A stretch of DNA of 64,000 nt from Actinacidiphila bryophytorum. GTDB lineage: Bacteria > Actinomycetota > Actinomycetes > Streptomycetales > Streptomycetaceae. Positions 25,856 to 34,816 of this stretch are shown piece after piece. Location of the stretch: positions 124,001 through 188,000 of the forward strand of contig NZ_JAFFIX010000004.1 of assembly GCF_016916835.1 (NCBI RefSeq), read 5' to 3'. The notes under the pieces were generated by a model. The model saw only the letters and a program-made list of their open reading frames with translations. It was not told the origin of the DNA and did no database searches. Both the position numbers and the translations under genes were made by a program. The first letter of the stretch is position 1. Each line of letters opens with the position of its first letter.

Positions 25856-26722
25856 TCAGTGCGGCGTCCGGGAGTTGGCGGGCTGGCGGTGGGCGGCTCG
25901 CAGGCGCTGGTACCAGCGGGGAGGCAGGGGGACGAAGCCGCTGGTGCGGGCGGCGTACGCGGTGTAGCCGGGGCGTCCGGCCATGTGCTTGTCCAGCAGG
26001 CGCTTGCCGCTCCCGAGGATCAGCAGGTACGACATGAGGAGCGGGGCGGGCGCGGCGACGGCGGCGGACTGCCAGCTGCCGCAGGCCGTCAGGTACAGGC
26101 CCCACCACACGAGGAAGTCGCCGAAGTAGTTCGGGTGCCGGGTCCAGGACCACAGGCCGCGGTCCATGAGGCGGCCGTGGTGCGCAGGGTCGGCGGTGAA
26201 GCGGGCGAGTTGGTGGTCTCCGACGGCTTCGCACACCGTGCCGGCCGCCCAGAGCGCGACGCCCACCGCCGTTGCGGCTCCGGGCGCAGCGGCCACGTAC
26301 TGCCCGGCCTGGACGGGCAGCGAGATCTGCCAGACCAGGGCGCCTTGCGTCAGGTACACGGCGCGCAGGGCGTAGGCGTTGCGGCTGCCCGGGGCCTTGG
26401 CGAGCAGGCGGTCGTAGCGGGCGTCCTCGCCGCGTCCGCGGCCCCGGCGGGCGATGTGCGCGGCCAGGCGGAGGCCCCACACCGCGGTCGCCGCGGTGAT
26501 CAGGTATCTCCGTCCGGGGTCTCCGTATCCTGCCGACGCCGCGCAGGAGACGGCGGCGACCGCGGTGAAGGCCACTCCCCAGGCGATGTCGGCCCCCCGG
26601 TGGATGCCCTTGGCCGCTCCGACGGCGAAGGCGGCGGCCATGACCGCGAAGGCGGCGAGCGCGGACCACCCCAGCCCGGTGGCGAAGGCCACCCACGGGA
26701 AACCGCCACCCGCCGCGGTCAC
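25856..26722 (-). CDS. DUF1295 membrane protein (steroid reductase-like)
   Basis: A 288-residue protein with about six membrane helices and the C-terminal motif of the steroid 5-alpha-reductase/ICMT fold: GLWSWTRHPNYFGDFLVWWG, then LDKHMAGRPGYTAYAARTSGF. The His-Pro-Asn-Tyr segment binds NADPH or SAM in relatives. As the last gene of the five-gene lipid operon it probably acts on a modified membrane acyl chain. It matches in family and synteny the gene next to ufaA1 in mycobacteria (Rv0446c, from memory). The GTG start overlaps the previous stop by four bases. Confidence 0.85.
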   Translation of the reverse strand: MTAAGGGFPWVAFATGLGWSALAAFAVMAAAFAVGAAKGIHRGADIAWGVAFTAVAAVSCAASAGYGDPGRRYLITAATAVWGLRLAAHIARRGRGRGEDARYDRLLAKAPGSRNAYALRAVYLTQGALVWQISLPVQAGQYVAAAPGAATAVGVALWAAGTVCEAVGDHQLARFTADPAHHGRLMDRGLWSWTRHPNYFGDFLVWWGLYLTACGSWQSAAVAAPAPLLMSYLLILGSGKRLLDKHMAGRPGYTAYAARTSGFVPLPPRWYQRLRAAHRQPANSRTPH

Positions 26723-28050
26723 GGACGCTCCCCGTACCAACTCGACGGTGTGGCGGGCATGCCGGAACCGCCGTCCTCGGCTGTGCGCACGGCGAGGATC
26801 TGGTCGACGCCCATGCGCCGTTCGGCGAACGCGAGTGCAGCGCCTGCCAGATACAGCCGCCACAGGCGTGCGGTCGGCTCGCCGGCCAGGACGGTGAACC
26901 GCGGCCAGTCGTCCTCCAGCGTGCGCAGCCAGGCCCTGATGGTGCGGACGTAGTGTTCCCGCAGCGACTCCACCGACCGCACCTCAAGGCCCGCGGACTC
27001 CAGCATGCCGACGGTCGCGCCGACCGGGCGCATGTGCATGTCGGGCGCGATGTATGCCTCGATGAAGGCGCCGCCTCCCGGCGCGGTCGAGTCGCGGGAC
27101 ATCTGCTGGACGAGCAACCGTCCGCGAGGGCGCAGCAGGCGGTGCAGCCGCGAGGCGAAGCCGGGGTAGTCGGGTTCGCCGACGTGTTCGCCCATCTCCA
27201 CCGCGGACACCGCGTCGTATCCCGTGCCGCCGCTGGCGTCGAGGTCTCGGTAGTGGCCCAGCCGCACCTGGACCAGTTCGGTGAGGCCGCGTTCCCGGAC
27301 GCGGGCGGCCACGAAGTCGTGCTGCTCGCGGGAGAGGGTTATGGCGGTGACGTGCACCCGGTGCTCGACGGCGGCGTGCAGGGCCAGGCTGCCCCAGCCG
27401 CAGCCGACGTCCAGCAGGCGGCCGGCGGGAGCGAGCGCGAGTTTGCGGCAGATCAGTTCCAGCTTGTCGCGCTGGGCGTCGGCGAGCCCGTAGGCGGGGT
27501 CGTCCTCGGGCGCCGTCCAGTAACCGCAGGAGTAGGCCATCGACGGGTCGAGCAGGGCTGCGTACCAGTCGTTGGACAGGTCGTAGTGATGGCTGATGGC
27601 GGCCCTGTCGCGGGCGGTGCTGTGCGGTTTGCCGCGCAGCCGTGCCCGGGGGGCGCCAGGCGCGGCCGGCCGCGGGCCGAGCACGCCCAGCCGCAGCGCG
27701 ACCCCGGCCGCCCTGGCCGCCTCAGCGGGCCGCAGCCCCGCGATCCGGGGAAGGGGGAAGGGACGGGCGGCGGGGCCTGCCGGCCTCTCCCGTACCGCGT
27801 GCAGGACGCGGCCGAGCCCTTCTGCGAGGTCCCCTTCGACGTCGAGATCACCGGCGATGTAGGCCTCGGCGACGCCGAGTTCACCCGGCTGCCACAGCAG
27901 CCGGCGCAGCGCGCGGCGGGAGTGCAGCACCACCACAGGGGCCGCGGCCGGCCCGGTCTCGCTGCCGTCCCAGGCTCGCAGCCGCAGCGGCGCCTCGCCG
28001 GAGAACACCGATTCCAGTACGGGCCCGAGCCGTTGCGCCACCGTGGTCAC
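26719..28050 (-). CDS. CFA-synthase-like methyltransferase 1
   Basis: A 443-residue SAM-dependent methyltransferase of the cyclopropane-fatty-acid synthase family, acting on unsaturated acyl chains of membrane phospholipids. An N-terminal lipid-binding region is followed by HHYDLSNDWYAALLD, the SAM-binding motif LDVGCGWGSLALHA, SAVEMGEHVGE and a C-terminal VRTIRAWL region. It could make cyclopropane or mid-chain methyl branches; sequence alone does not decide. GTG 28050 overlaps the stop of the second paralogue, so it is coupled to it. Confidence 0.9.
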   Translation of the reverse strand: MTTVAQRLGPVLESVFSGEAPLRLRAWDGSETGPAAAPVVVLHSRRALRRLLWQPGELGVAEAYIAGDLDVEGDLAEGLGRVLHAVRERPAGPAARPFPLPRIAGLRPAEAARAAGVALRLGVLGPRPAAPGAPRARLRGKPHSTARDRAAISHHYDLSNDWYAALLDPSMAYSCGYWTAPEDDPAYGLADAQRDKLELICRKLALAPAGRLLDVGCGWGSLALHAAVEHRVHVTAITLSREQHDFVAARVRERGLTELVQVRLGHYRDLDASGGTGYDAVSAVEMGEHVGEPDYPGFASRLHRLLRPRGRLLVQQMSRDSTAPGGGAFIEAYIAPDMHMRPVGATVGMLESAGLEVRSVESLREHYVRTIRAWLRTLEDDWPRFTVLAGEPTARLWRLYLAGAALAFAERRMGVDQILAVRTAEDGGSGMPATPSSWYGERP

Positions 28051-29342
28051 CGGGCGCCTCCCGCCGTGCCCGAGGCGGTCAGCAGGAACTGTTGCACGTT
28101 CAGGTACCGCGCCCGGAAGCCCGCCTCGCAGTAGGCGAGGTAGAACTCCCACATGCGTGAGAAGACGTGGTCGAAGCCCAGGGCGGCCACGTCGCCCGAG
28201 CGGGCTCTGCCGGCGAAGCGGTTCCGCCACAGCCGCAGCGTCTCGGCATAGTGCTCGCCGAATCCGGTGTCGGACCTCACCCGCAGGCCGCAGGACTCCG
28301 CCGTGGTGGCGACCGCGGTGGCGGAGGGGATGATGCCGCCGGGGAAGACGTACTTGCCGATCCAGCTCTGGCTGCGGCGGGTGGCGAGCATTCGGTCGTG
28401 GGCCATGGTGATCGACTGGAGTGCGATCCGGCCGCCCGGCGCGAGGAGCCGAGCCAGCGTGGTGAAGTACACCGGCCAGTATTCGGCGCCGACAGCCTCG
28501 ATCATCTCGACGCTCACCACGGCGTCGTAACTGCCCTGCACCTCGCGGTAGTCGCGCAGTTCGACCTCGACGCGGTCGGACAGGCCGGCTGCGGCGATCC
28601 GGGCGGCGGCCAGGTCGCGCTGCTCGACCGACAGTGTCACTGTCCGCACGTGTGCGCCGCGCCGGGCGGCGCGCAGCGCCAGCTCGCCCCAGCCGGTGCC
28701 GATCTCCAGCAGCCGGGTGCCGTGCCGGACGCCGGCCAGGTCGAGCAGCAGGTCGATCTTGTGGCGTTGCGCGGTCGCCAGGTCGTCGGCGCCGGCCGGG
28801 AGGTCGCGGAAGACGGCCGAGGAGTAGGTCATCGTCTCGTCGAGGAACAGCGCGAAGAGGTCGTTGGACAGGTCGTAGTGCCGGTGGATGTTGTCCCGGG
28901 CGCCCTGCGGGGTGTTCGCCTGGTCCAGGGGTCTGCGGTGCGCCCACAGCCCGCGCAGCCGTTGCAGGGCCAAGGGCACCAGTACCGTGGCGTGTTCGGC
29001 CAGCACCGTCAGGACGGCGACCAGGTCGTCGGCGTCCCACTCGCCTGCCATGTAGGACTCGCCGAAGCCGATCAGGCCGTCGGCGCCGATCCGCCGGTGG
29101 AAGGCGCCGGGGTCGTGCAGGTACAGGACGGGGCCTCCGCGGCCCGCGATGCGGCCGTCCGGCGCCGCGACGCGCAGCGGCAGCCCGGCCAGTGCGCGCC
29201 CGACGAGCCGCCGGGCGACCGCGGTGCGGACCGCGGAGGCGGCGGGCAGTCGCGCGACGTCGGGCCAGACGCCGGGATCCACCGGGGCAGCGGGGCGGCG
29301 GCCGGTCACGGCGGCGGTAGGGAGCTGGACGAGTCCGTTCAC
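28047..29342 (-). CDS. CFA-synthase-like methyltransferase 2
   Basis: A 431-residue paralogue of the downstream gene with the same architecture: a longer N-terminal domain, HRHYDLSNDLFALFLDETM, SAM motif LEIGTGWGELALRA, the VSVEMIEAVG segment, and KYVFPGGIIPSA, the latter typical of true CFA synthases and UfaA1. The two proteins are clearly divergent, so they are probably not redundant. One may introduce the methyl group and the other act on a later product. It overlaps both neighbours by four bases. Confidence 0.9.
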   Translation of the reverse strand: MNGLVQLPTAAVTGRRPAAPVDPGVWPDVARLPAASAVRTAVARRLVGRALAGLPLRVAAPDGRIAGRGGPVLYLHDPGAFHRRIGADGLIGFGESYMAGEWDADDLVAVLTVLAEHATVLVPLALQRLRGLWAHRRPLDQANTPQGARDNIHRHYDLSNDLFALFLDETMTYSSAVFRDLPAGADDLATAQRHKIDLLLDLAGVRHGTRLLEIGTGWGELALRAARRGAHVRTVTLSVEQRDLAAARIAAAGLSDRVEVELRDYREVQGSYDAVVSVEMIEAVGAEYWPVYFTTLARLLAPGGRIALQSITMAHDRMLATRRSQSWIGKYVFPGGIIPSATAVATTAESCGLRVRSDTGFGEHYAETLRLWRNRFAGRARSGDVAALGFDHVFSRMWEFYLAYCEAGFRARYLNVQQFLLTASGTAGGAR

Positions 29343-30100
29343 TTCAAACCTTCCTGCGGTGCGGACGAGGGCCGGGGCGTGACGGGCAGTCCGCGCAAGT
29401 ACAGGTGGATGCCGTGCATCTTGATGGCCGCGGAGACCGCGAGGGTCGACCAGGGGTGCCGTACGGCCGCGGCGAGCAGCTGACGCGCGGTGGCCGGCCG
29501 CCGTGTTCCTCGTAGCGCCGCGGTGAAGGGCACGTCGTCGCCGCGCCGCAACCGCACGGTGACGCCGAGCCGTTCACCGGGCTGGGGCAGGCGCATCTTG
29601 TAGGAGCCGTCGACGGGGAAGAACGGGGAGACGTACAGCTCCTTACGCACCTCGGCGCGGCCTTCCGCATCCGGGCGCAGCAGGTAGCAGTGCCGGTCGC
29701 CGTAGGTGTTGTGCACCTCCGCCACCACGCACAGCGGCGATCCGGCCCGGTCGGAGCACCAGTAGAGGGTCAGCGGGTTGAAGACGTGCCCCAGAACGCG
29801 CGCATGTGTGAGCATCAGCACCCGGCCGCCGTCGAGGTGGATGTCGTGTACGGCAAGGAAGCGTTCCAGCGCCGTGCGCAGCGGCTCGCGCGCCCCGCCG
29901 AAGTGGTCGCGCGGGTCGAACCCGGCGAGCGGGCGCAGCGCCACCGGCAGTACGGGTAGGTGGTCCACGTCGACCAGCCACATGTAGGTGCGGTGCCGGA
30001 AGGAGTGGCGGACCGGCGTGGTGCGGGCGTGGGCGACGACGCACTCGTAGAGCGCGGGCGCAGTGCCGCTCCCGGGTGCGTGGACCTGGCCGGCCCTCAC
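29339..30100 (-). CDS. DUF1365 protein
   Basis: A 253-residue DUF1365 protein. Typical family stretches are seen: YECVVAHARTTPVRHSFRHR at the N-terminus, GHVFNPLTLYWC, VVAEVHNTYGDRHCYLL and KELYVSPFFPVDGSY. The biochemical activity is not established; the family is nearly always linked to a CFA synthase and a flavoprotein. GTG 30100 was chosen because it overlaps the previous stop (TGA 30097-30099) and starts at conserved sequence; the longer frame to 30838 is antisense-like. Confidence 0.85.
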   Translation of the reverse strand: MRAGQVHAPGSGTAPALYECVVAHARTTPVRHSFRHRTYMWLVDVDHLPVLPVALRPLAGFDPRDHFGGAREPLRTALERFLAVHDIHLDGGRVLMLTHARVLGHVFNPLTLYWCSDRAGSPLCVVAEVHNTYGDRHCYLLRPDAEGRAEVRKELYVSPFFPVDGSYKMRLPQPGERLGVTVRLRRGDDVPFTAALRGTRRPATARQLLAAAVRHPWSTLAVSAAIKMHGIHLYLRGLPVTPRPSSAPQEGLK

Positions 30101-31380
30101 CAGCGCACCCCGAGTGCGGCGGCCGCGGCCACCCCCGACCGGCAGCCGTCCTCGTGGAAGCCCCAGCCGTGGTAGGCGCCCGCGTACGCGGTGACACCGG
30201 TGGTGAGTTCGGGCAGCAACTGCTGCGCTGCAACGGACTCGGGGGTGTAGACGGGATGTTCGTAGGCCATGCGGGCCAGCACCCGGTGGCCGTCGACGAG
30301 GTCGCCGCCGTTGAGGGTGACCACGTAGTCCTCGGCGGCGTCGAGCCGCTGCAGCCGGTTCATGTGGTAGCTGACCAGGACCCGTTCCGCGGCGGCTGTG
30401 CACGAGGGCAGCAGGTAGTTCCACGAGGCGCGGGCACGCCGCGCGGACGGCAGCAGCGAGGTGTCGGTGTGCAGCACCGTCTCGTTGCGCGAGTACCGGA
30501 AGGCGCCGAGGATCCGCTGCTCGTCGCGGGTGGGGTCGGCGAGCATGCGAAGGGCCTGGTCGGGGTGGACGGCTGTCACGACCGCGTCGGCGTCGTACGT
30601 CGTGCCGTCGTCCGTGGTGATCTCCACACCGGTGGCGTGGCGGCGCACCGCCCGCACAGGTGTCGCGGTGTGCAGCGCTGCCAGCCGCTTGCCGATCCGC
30701 TGGACGTACTCCACGGATCCGCCGGTGACCGTGCGCCACTGCGGAGAGCCGCTGACCGACAGCAGTCCGTGGCGCTCCAGGAAGCGGAAGAGATATGCCG
30801 CCGGATAGCGCATCGCGGTCTGCGGGGCGCAAGACCACACCGCCGAGACCAGCGGGATCACGAAGTGATTCACGAAGTACGGCGAGTATCGGCGCTCGGT
30901 GACGAAGTCACCGAGGGTCTGGTGCTCCGGCCCGCCTGCGGCCAGCACCGCCCGGGCCGCCCGGTGGAAGGCCGGGACCTGGGTGAGCATGCGCAGGTAG
31001 CGGCCCCGCGACACGCTGCTCAACTGGGCGAACAGGCCGCTGGGGCCGCCACGTGCACCGGCGTACTGCAGACCGCAGCCGTCGCAGCGCACCGACATGC
31101 TCATCTCCGAGGCCTGGGTGCTGACGCCCAGTTCGTCGAACAGCCGCAGGAGCGTGGGGTAGGTGCGCTCGTTGTGGACGATGAAGCCGGTGTCGATCCG
31201 CAGCAGGCGCCCGCCATGTGCGGCCACCTCGTGGGTGTCGGCGTGGCCTCCGAGACGGTCCTCCGCCTCGAAGAGCAGGACGTCGGCTCTCTTCTGCAGC
31301 ACGTGGGCGGCGGTCAGCCCCGCCACTCCACCACCCACCACGGCTATACGTCGCCGGTCCACGTGCCGCTCCTCCTCCAC
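30097..31380 (-). CDS. FAD-dependent amine-oxidase-like oxidoreductase
   Basis: A 427-residue flavoprotein. The Rossmann motif VVGGGVAGLTAA near residue 14 and the acidic FEAEDRLGGHADTH segment bind FAD; the C-terminal GAYHGWGFHEDG closes the flavin site. Homologues next to CFA synthases are thought to oxidise or desaturate the acyl chain handled by the partner enzymes. It is the first gene of the operon and lies directly behind a SigK-type promoter at 31427-31455. The synteny equals that of Rv0449c in mycobacteria (from memory). Confidence 0.88.
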   Translation of the reverse strand: MEEERHVDRRRIAVVGGGVAGLTAAHVLQKRADVLLFEAEDRLGGHADTHEVAAHGGRLLRIDTGFIVHNERTYPTLLRLFDELGVSTQASEMSMSVRCDGCGLQYAGARGGPSGLFAQLSSVSRGRYLRMLTQVPAFHRAARAVLAAGGPEHQTLGDFVTERRYSPYFVNHFVIPLVSAVWSCAPQTAMRYPAAYLFRFLERHGLLSVSGSPQWRTVTGGSVEYVQRIGKRLAALHTATPVRAVRRHATGVEITTDDGTTYDADAVVTAVHPDQALRMLADPTRDEQRILGAFRYSRNETVLHTDTSLLPSARRARASWNYLLPSCTAAAERVLVSYHMNRLQRLDAAEDYVVTLNGGDLVDGHRVLARMAYEHPVYTPESVAAQQLLPELTTGVTAYAGAYHGWGFHEDGCRSGVAAAAALGVRW

Positions 31381-31426
31381 CGGGGCGTCGGCTCCGCACC
31401 GCCCGGTGCGAAACCCTCTCGTACGT

Positions 31427-31455
31427 GATTCGTCACGACGGGCCGCGCGGATTGG
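31427..31455 (-). promoter_or_regulatory. SigK-type promoter of the lipid operon
   Basis: Read on the minus strand: CCAATCC (31455-31449), 16 nt, CGAATC (31432-31427), about 47 nt before the oxidoreductase start. The same two boxes with the same 16-nt spacing occur at three other sites in this locus. Confidence 0.75.
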
Positions 31456-31585
31456 TCCCCGAGCACCCGAAGCGGAATCCGCGTTCGGCGCGGAGCGCGC
31501 GGCAGCGGGTCACGCGGCGGCAGCTGCCCCGTCGGCCGGGGCCGGCTCGGTGTGGGGCGGCCCGGTCGGGCGCGGAGTGCTCGGG

Positions 31586-32335
31586 TCACAGGGGCAGCAG
31601 GGCCAGGGGGTCGCTGGTGGGTGCCGCGGAGCCTCCTTGCGGTTCCGCGGTCACACCCACGGCGTCGGCGCCCGCGGTCCGGCCGTCGAGCAGGGTCGAG
31701 CCGGTGGGGCGGCCGCTCGCCAGCAGGCCCGCGGACACCATCGTGCCGCCGCGGCTGAACCAGAGCTGGTAGACCCCGGAGTCCGGCAGTTCCGGCAGGT
31801 CGTGGTAGATCACGGCAGCCTTGCCGAGCCGTGCGGAGGACACCACGGTCGCCGTTCCGCCGCCGGTGAGCGCGCCGGTGCGGAAGGCGGCGTCGGGTGC
31901 GGCGGCCACCGCGCTCACCGCGGCGGCCTGCTGCTGCGCCCTCGCAGTGTCCGCGCGGGCCTGGTCGGCCTGGTGGCGGGCGTCCACGGCCACGCCGGTG
32001 GCGACCGCCGCGGCTGCCAGACACGCTGCCGCCACCAGGGCGGGCAGGCCAGGCCACCGGCTGCGCCGGGACGGCGGCAGCAGGGTGCCCCTCGCCGCCT
32101 CGGGCGGCAGCTGCCGCACGTCGGGCAGCGCGGCCATGACGCGGTTGCGCAGCCCGGCCGGGGGGACCTCGGCGACGGCGAGGGCCAGCCGTGCCGCGGT
32201 CTCGCGCAGCTCGCGCACCTCCTGGGCGCAGGCCGGGCACTGCGCCAGGTGCCGGGCGAACTCCTCGGCCTCGGTGTCCGACAGTGCGCTCAGGGCGTAG
32301 GCACCGGTCAGCGTGTGGAGGTCGGCGGGGTTCAC
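31586..32335 (-). CDS. rskA: anti-sigma factor, RskA type
   Basis: A 249-residue single-pass membrane protein. The cytosolic N-terminal zinc anti-sigma domain has the HxxxCxxC motif (HLAQCPAC); one membrane helix (ALVAAACLAAAAVATGVAV) is followed by a coiled stretch and an extracytoplasmic RskA domain (VYQLWFSRGGTMVSAG). It holds the sigma factor inactive until proteolysis releases it. GTG 32335 overlaps the sigma stop codon by four bases. The symbol rests on domain order and synteny. Confidence 0.85.
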   Translation of the reverse strand: MNPADLHTLTGAYALSALSDTEAEEFARHLAQCPACAQEVRELRETAARLALAVAEVPPAGLRNRVMAALPDVRQLPPEAARGTLLPPSRRSRWPGLPALVAAACLAAAAVATGVAVDARHQADQARADTARAQQQAAAVSAVAAAPDAAFRTGALTGGGTATVVSSARLGKAAVIYHDLPELPDSGVYQLWFSRGGTMVSAGLLASGRPTGSTLLDGRTAGADAVGVTAEPQGGSAAPTSDPLALLPL

Positions 32336-32919
32336 GCGGTCACTCCCAGGCAGTCGCGGAGCCTGATCAGGCCGTCCCGCAGGCGGGTCTTGACGGTGCC
32401 GAGGGCCACGCCGAGCAGGTCGGCGGTCTCCCGGTAGGTGCAACCGCGGTAGTAGGCCAGGGTCACCGACTCGTGCTGCAGTTCGGTGAGCTGTTCCAGG
32501 CAGCGGAGCACCTGCTCGCGCTCCAGCCTGCGTTCGACCTGCTCTACGACCTCGTCGTAGGGGGTGCTGCGGTCGCGCAGCGCGGCGTTGTGGTCGCGGG
32601 CCGCGGAGGCCTGGGCGGACCGCACCCGGTCCACCGCGCGGCTGTGGGCGAGCGTCATGATCCATGCCATGGCGGTGCCATGCCGCGGGTCGAAGCGCGC
32701 GGCGCGGCGCCAGACCTCGATCAGCACCTCCTGGGCGACCTCCTCGGACTGCGCCGGGTCGCGCACGATCCGCCGGGCCAGGCCGAAGACGGCGCCTGCG
32801 ACTGCGGTGTAGAGCGTTTCGAACGCCTGTTTGTCACCCCGGGAGACGCGGTCGAGCAGCGTCTCCAGCGCGCCGGAGCGCGGCTCAGGGGCCTGGTCGT
32901 CGAGCGCCGCCAGGCGCAT
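32332..32919 (-). CDS. sigK: ECF sigma factor, SigK-like
   Basis: A 195-residue ECF sigma factor. Region 2 includes ARRIVRDPAQSEEVAQEVLIEVWRR and the -10 binding helix TAMAWIMTLAHSRAVDRVR; region 4 ends in the HTH YRETADLLGVALGTVKTRL. ATG 32919 is preceded by GGAGGTG and was preferred to the longer frame to 33015. It is followed by its RskA-type anti-sigma gene. A promoter of its own recognition type lies upstream at 32951-32979, so it autoregulates. SigK is assigned by linkage to the UfaA1-type operon. Confidence 0.88.
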   Translation of the reverse strand: MRLAALDDQAPEPRSGALETLLDRVSRGDKQAFETLYTAVAGAVFGLARRIVRDPAQSEEVAQEVLIEVWRRAARFDPRHGTAMAWIMTLAHSRAVDRVRSAQASAARDHNAALRDRSTPYDEVVEQVERRLEREQVLRCLEQLTELQHESVTLAYYRGCTYRETADLLGVALGTVKTRLRDGLIRLRDCLGVTA

Positions 32920-32950
32920 GGGCACCTCCGTGAGTAGAACCGTCACCACT

Positions 32951-32979
32951 TGTTCGTCGCTGGGCCACTCCCGGATTGG
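32951..32979 (-). promoter_or_regulatory. SigK-type promoter of sigK itself
   Basis: Minus strand: CCAATCC (32979-32973), 16 nt, CGAACA (32956-32951), about 32 nt before the sigma start. Same boxes and spacing as the lipid operon promoter. Confidence 0.7.
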
Positions 32980-33119
32980 TCGCCGAGGGATGTCGCCGAG
33001 GCTACGTCGGCGCAAGCACCGTGCCGATGATCTGCAACGTGCCTCTGCCCGTCATCGCATTGCCGCATTCCACGTCGGCTGCGACCACGAACCCCGGAGG
33101 TGTCTCCGGCCGTGACTGA

Positions 33120-33148
33120 CCAATCCGTACCTGCGGCCGCTCCGAACC
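33120..33148 (+). promoter_or_regulatory. SigK-type promoter of CHRD/sortase operon
   Basis: Plus strand: CCAATCC (33120-33126), 16 nt, CGAACC (33143-33148), about 83 nt before the ATG at 33231. It is divergent from the sigK promoter about 140 bp away. Confidence 0.7.
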
Positions 33149-33230
33149 AGGGGTGGAGGTAGTCACCTCCGGACGCCGAGCCGGCTCCGTGCCGGCTCTG
33201 CGGTTTCCGCGAGTGAAGGGCAGCACCATC

Positions 33231-34031
33231 ATGCGATCCACCAGCGCACGTGTCGTGACCGCGATGGCAGTGGCCGCCGTTCCGTTGGCGTTCCCGGCGG
33301 CGGCGTGGGCGGCACCGGCGGACACCGCCGGGCAGTGGGCCACCTACCAGGCGTCGCTCGACCCGGTGACGGCCAATCACGTCACGGGCAGCGGCAAGGC
33401 GATGATCCAGCTCTCCGGCAACACCGCGAAGATCACCGTGACCGCCTCAGGACTCGTCGGCGGCAAGTCGCCGCACGCCATGCACATCCACGTCGACGGC
33501 GGCGGCGTCTGCCCCAAGCCGTCGGAGGCCGTGGACCACAACGGGCACCCCTCGATCAACGTCGCCGACGCCATGAAGGACTACGGCATGATCGGCACGT
33601 CGCTGACCACCAGCGGCGACAGCACCGACAAGAGCGCGCTGGCCGTGGACCGCTTCCCAGCCGGCGCGACGGTCTCCTACAGCCGCACCCTCGACGTGAG
33701 CGACAAGGTGGCCGCCAACCTCAAGTCCGGCAGGGCCGTCCTCGTCGTGCACGGCATCGACTACAACGCCAACGGCATGTACGACAAGGTCCTGGGCGCC
33801 AGCGAACTCGACAAGACACTCCCGGCCGAGGCCACCGACCCGGCCCTGTGCGGCGCGTTCACCGCCTCGCAGATGTCCTCGATGCCGGCAGGCGCCGCCG
33901 ACACCGGTGACGGCGCCACGCAGACCGGCCACACCGATGCCGGCATGGTCGCGGGCGGCGGCGCCGCCGTACTGGCCGGCCTGGGCGCCGGCGGCTACGC
34001 GCTGCGCCGACGGGGCACCGCCGGCCGATGA
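33231..34031 (+). CDS. exported membrane-anchored CHRD-like protein
   Basis: A 266-residue surface protein: signal peptide (VVTAMAVAAVPLAFPAAAWA), a CHRD/superoxide-dismutase-like domain with a histidine-rich patch (SPHAMHIHVDGGG, VDHNGHPSI) and a partly acidic metal-site-like loop (VVHGIDYNANGMYDK), then a C-terminal membrane helix followed by RRRG. The histidines could bind copper, but the function is unknown. There is no LPxTG signal although a sortase gene follows with a four-base overlap. It is controlled by the SigK-type promoter upstream. Confidence 0.75.
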   Translation: MRSTSARVVTAMAVAAVPLAFPAAAWAAPADTAGQWATYQASLDPVTANHVTGSGKAMIQLSGNTAKITVTASGLVGGKSPHAMHIHVDGGGVCPKPSEAVDHNGHPSINVADAMKDYGMIGTSLTTSGDSTDKSALAVDRFPAGATVSYSRTLDVSDKVAANLKSGRAVLVVHGIDYNANGMYDKVLGASELDKTLPAEATDPALCGAFTASQMSSMPAGAADTGDGATQTGHTDAGMVAGGGAAVLAGLGAGGYALRRRGTAGR

Positions 34032-34747
34032 CCACCACCCCCACCACCGGCAAGGGCCATCCGCGACGCACGGCGATCCTTCTCGTCGTGCTCGCGGTGG
34101 CCTGCGTCGCCGCGGGCGTCACCGCCGTCTTCGCCGCGACCACCGGCGGGGGCTCGCCGCCGCCGCGGCCCGGCCCCGCTGCGGCCGGGCAGCTGCCCGG
34201 GCATTCCATGTCCCCGATGTCCGGCACGCCTTCGATGCCCGCGACGCCGAGCCGTGCCGCCCCGGCCGCCCCGGCGCCCACCCGCAGCGGCACGCTGCCC
34301 GCGTCCCGGCCGACCGTGCTGGACATCCCCGCCGTCGGCATCCACTCGGCGCTGCTGGACCTGGGCCTGAACAAGGACGGCACCATCCAGGTCCCGGGCA
34401 AGCCCCTGCAGGCCGGCTGGTACCACGGCTCCCCGACGCCCGGCCAGGCCGGTCCTTCGGTCATCCTCGGCCACGTCGACTCGTACGCCACCGGGCCGGC
34501 CGTCTTCTACCGGCTCGGCGCGATGAAGCCGCACCAGCAGATCCGCGTCACCCGCGCCGACCACAAGGTCGCCGTCTTCACCGTCGACGCCGTCCGCTCC
34601 TACGACAAAGCGGCCTTCCCCACCCTCGACGTCTACGGCAACACCCCCGACGCCGAACTGCGCCTCATCACCTGCAGCGACTGGAACGCGCACACCCGCT
34701 CCTACGACGGCAACACCGTCGTCTTCGCGCAGCTCACCACGGGTTAG
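34028..34747 (+). CDS. class F sortase
   Basis: A 239-residue transpeptidase: N-terminal membrane anchor (AILLVVLAVACVAAGVTAVF), a Pro-rich stalk (44-95), then the sortase domain with H149 (ILGHVDS), C216 (LITCSDW) and R224. Class F enzymes anchor or cut actinobacterial surface proteins. The sole partner encoded beside it has no LPxTG, so its substrate is open. ATG 34028 overlaps the CHRD gene stop by four bases. Confidence 0.88.
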   Translation: MTTTPTTGKGHPRRTAILLVVLAVACVAAGVTAVFAATTGGGSPPPRPGPAAAGQLPGHSMSPMSGTPSMPATPSRAAPAAPAPTRSGTLPASRPTVLDIPAVGIHSALLDLGLNKDGTIQVPGKPLQAGWYHGSPTPGQAGPSVILGHVDSYATGPAVFYRLGAMKPHQQIRVTRADHKVAVFTVDAVRSYDKAAFPTLDVYGNTPDAELRLITCSDWNAHTRSYDGNTVVFAQLTTG

Positions 34748-34816
34748 CACGTTCGTGCGCCCCGGGGCCGCCTATTCACTCTGGCGGGTGATCCTCCCGG
34801 TCCTCAGGGGGTCCGA

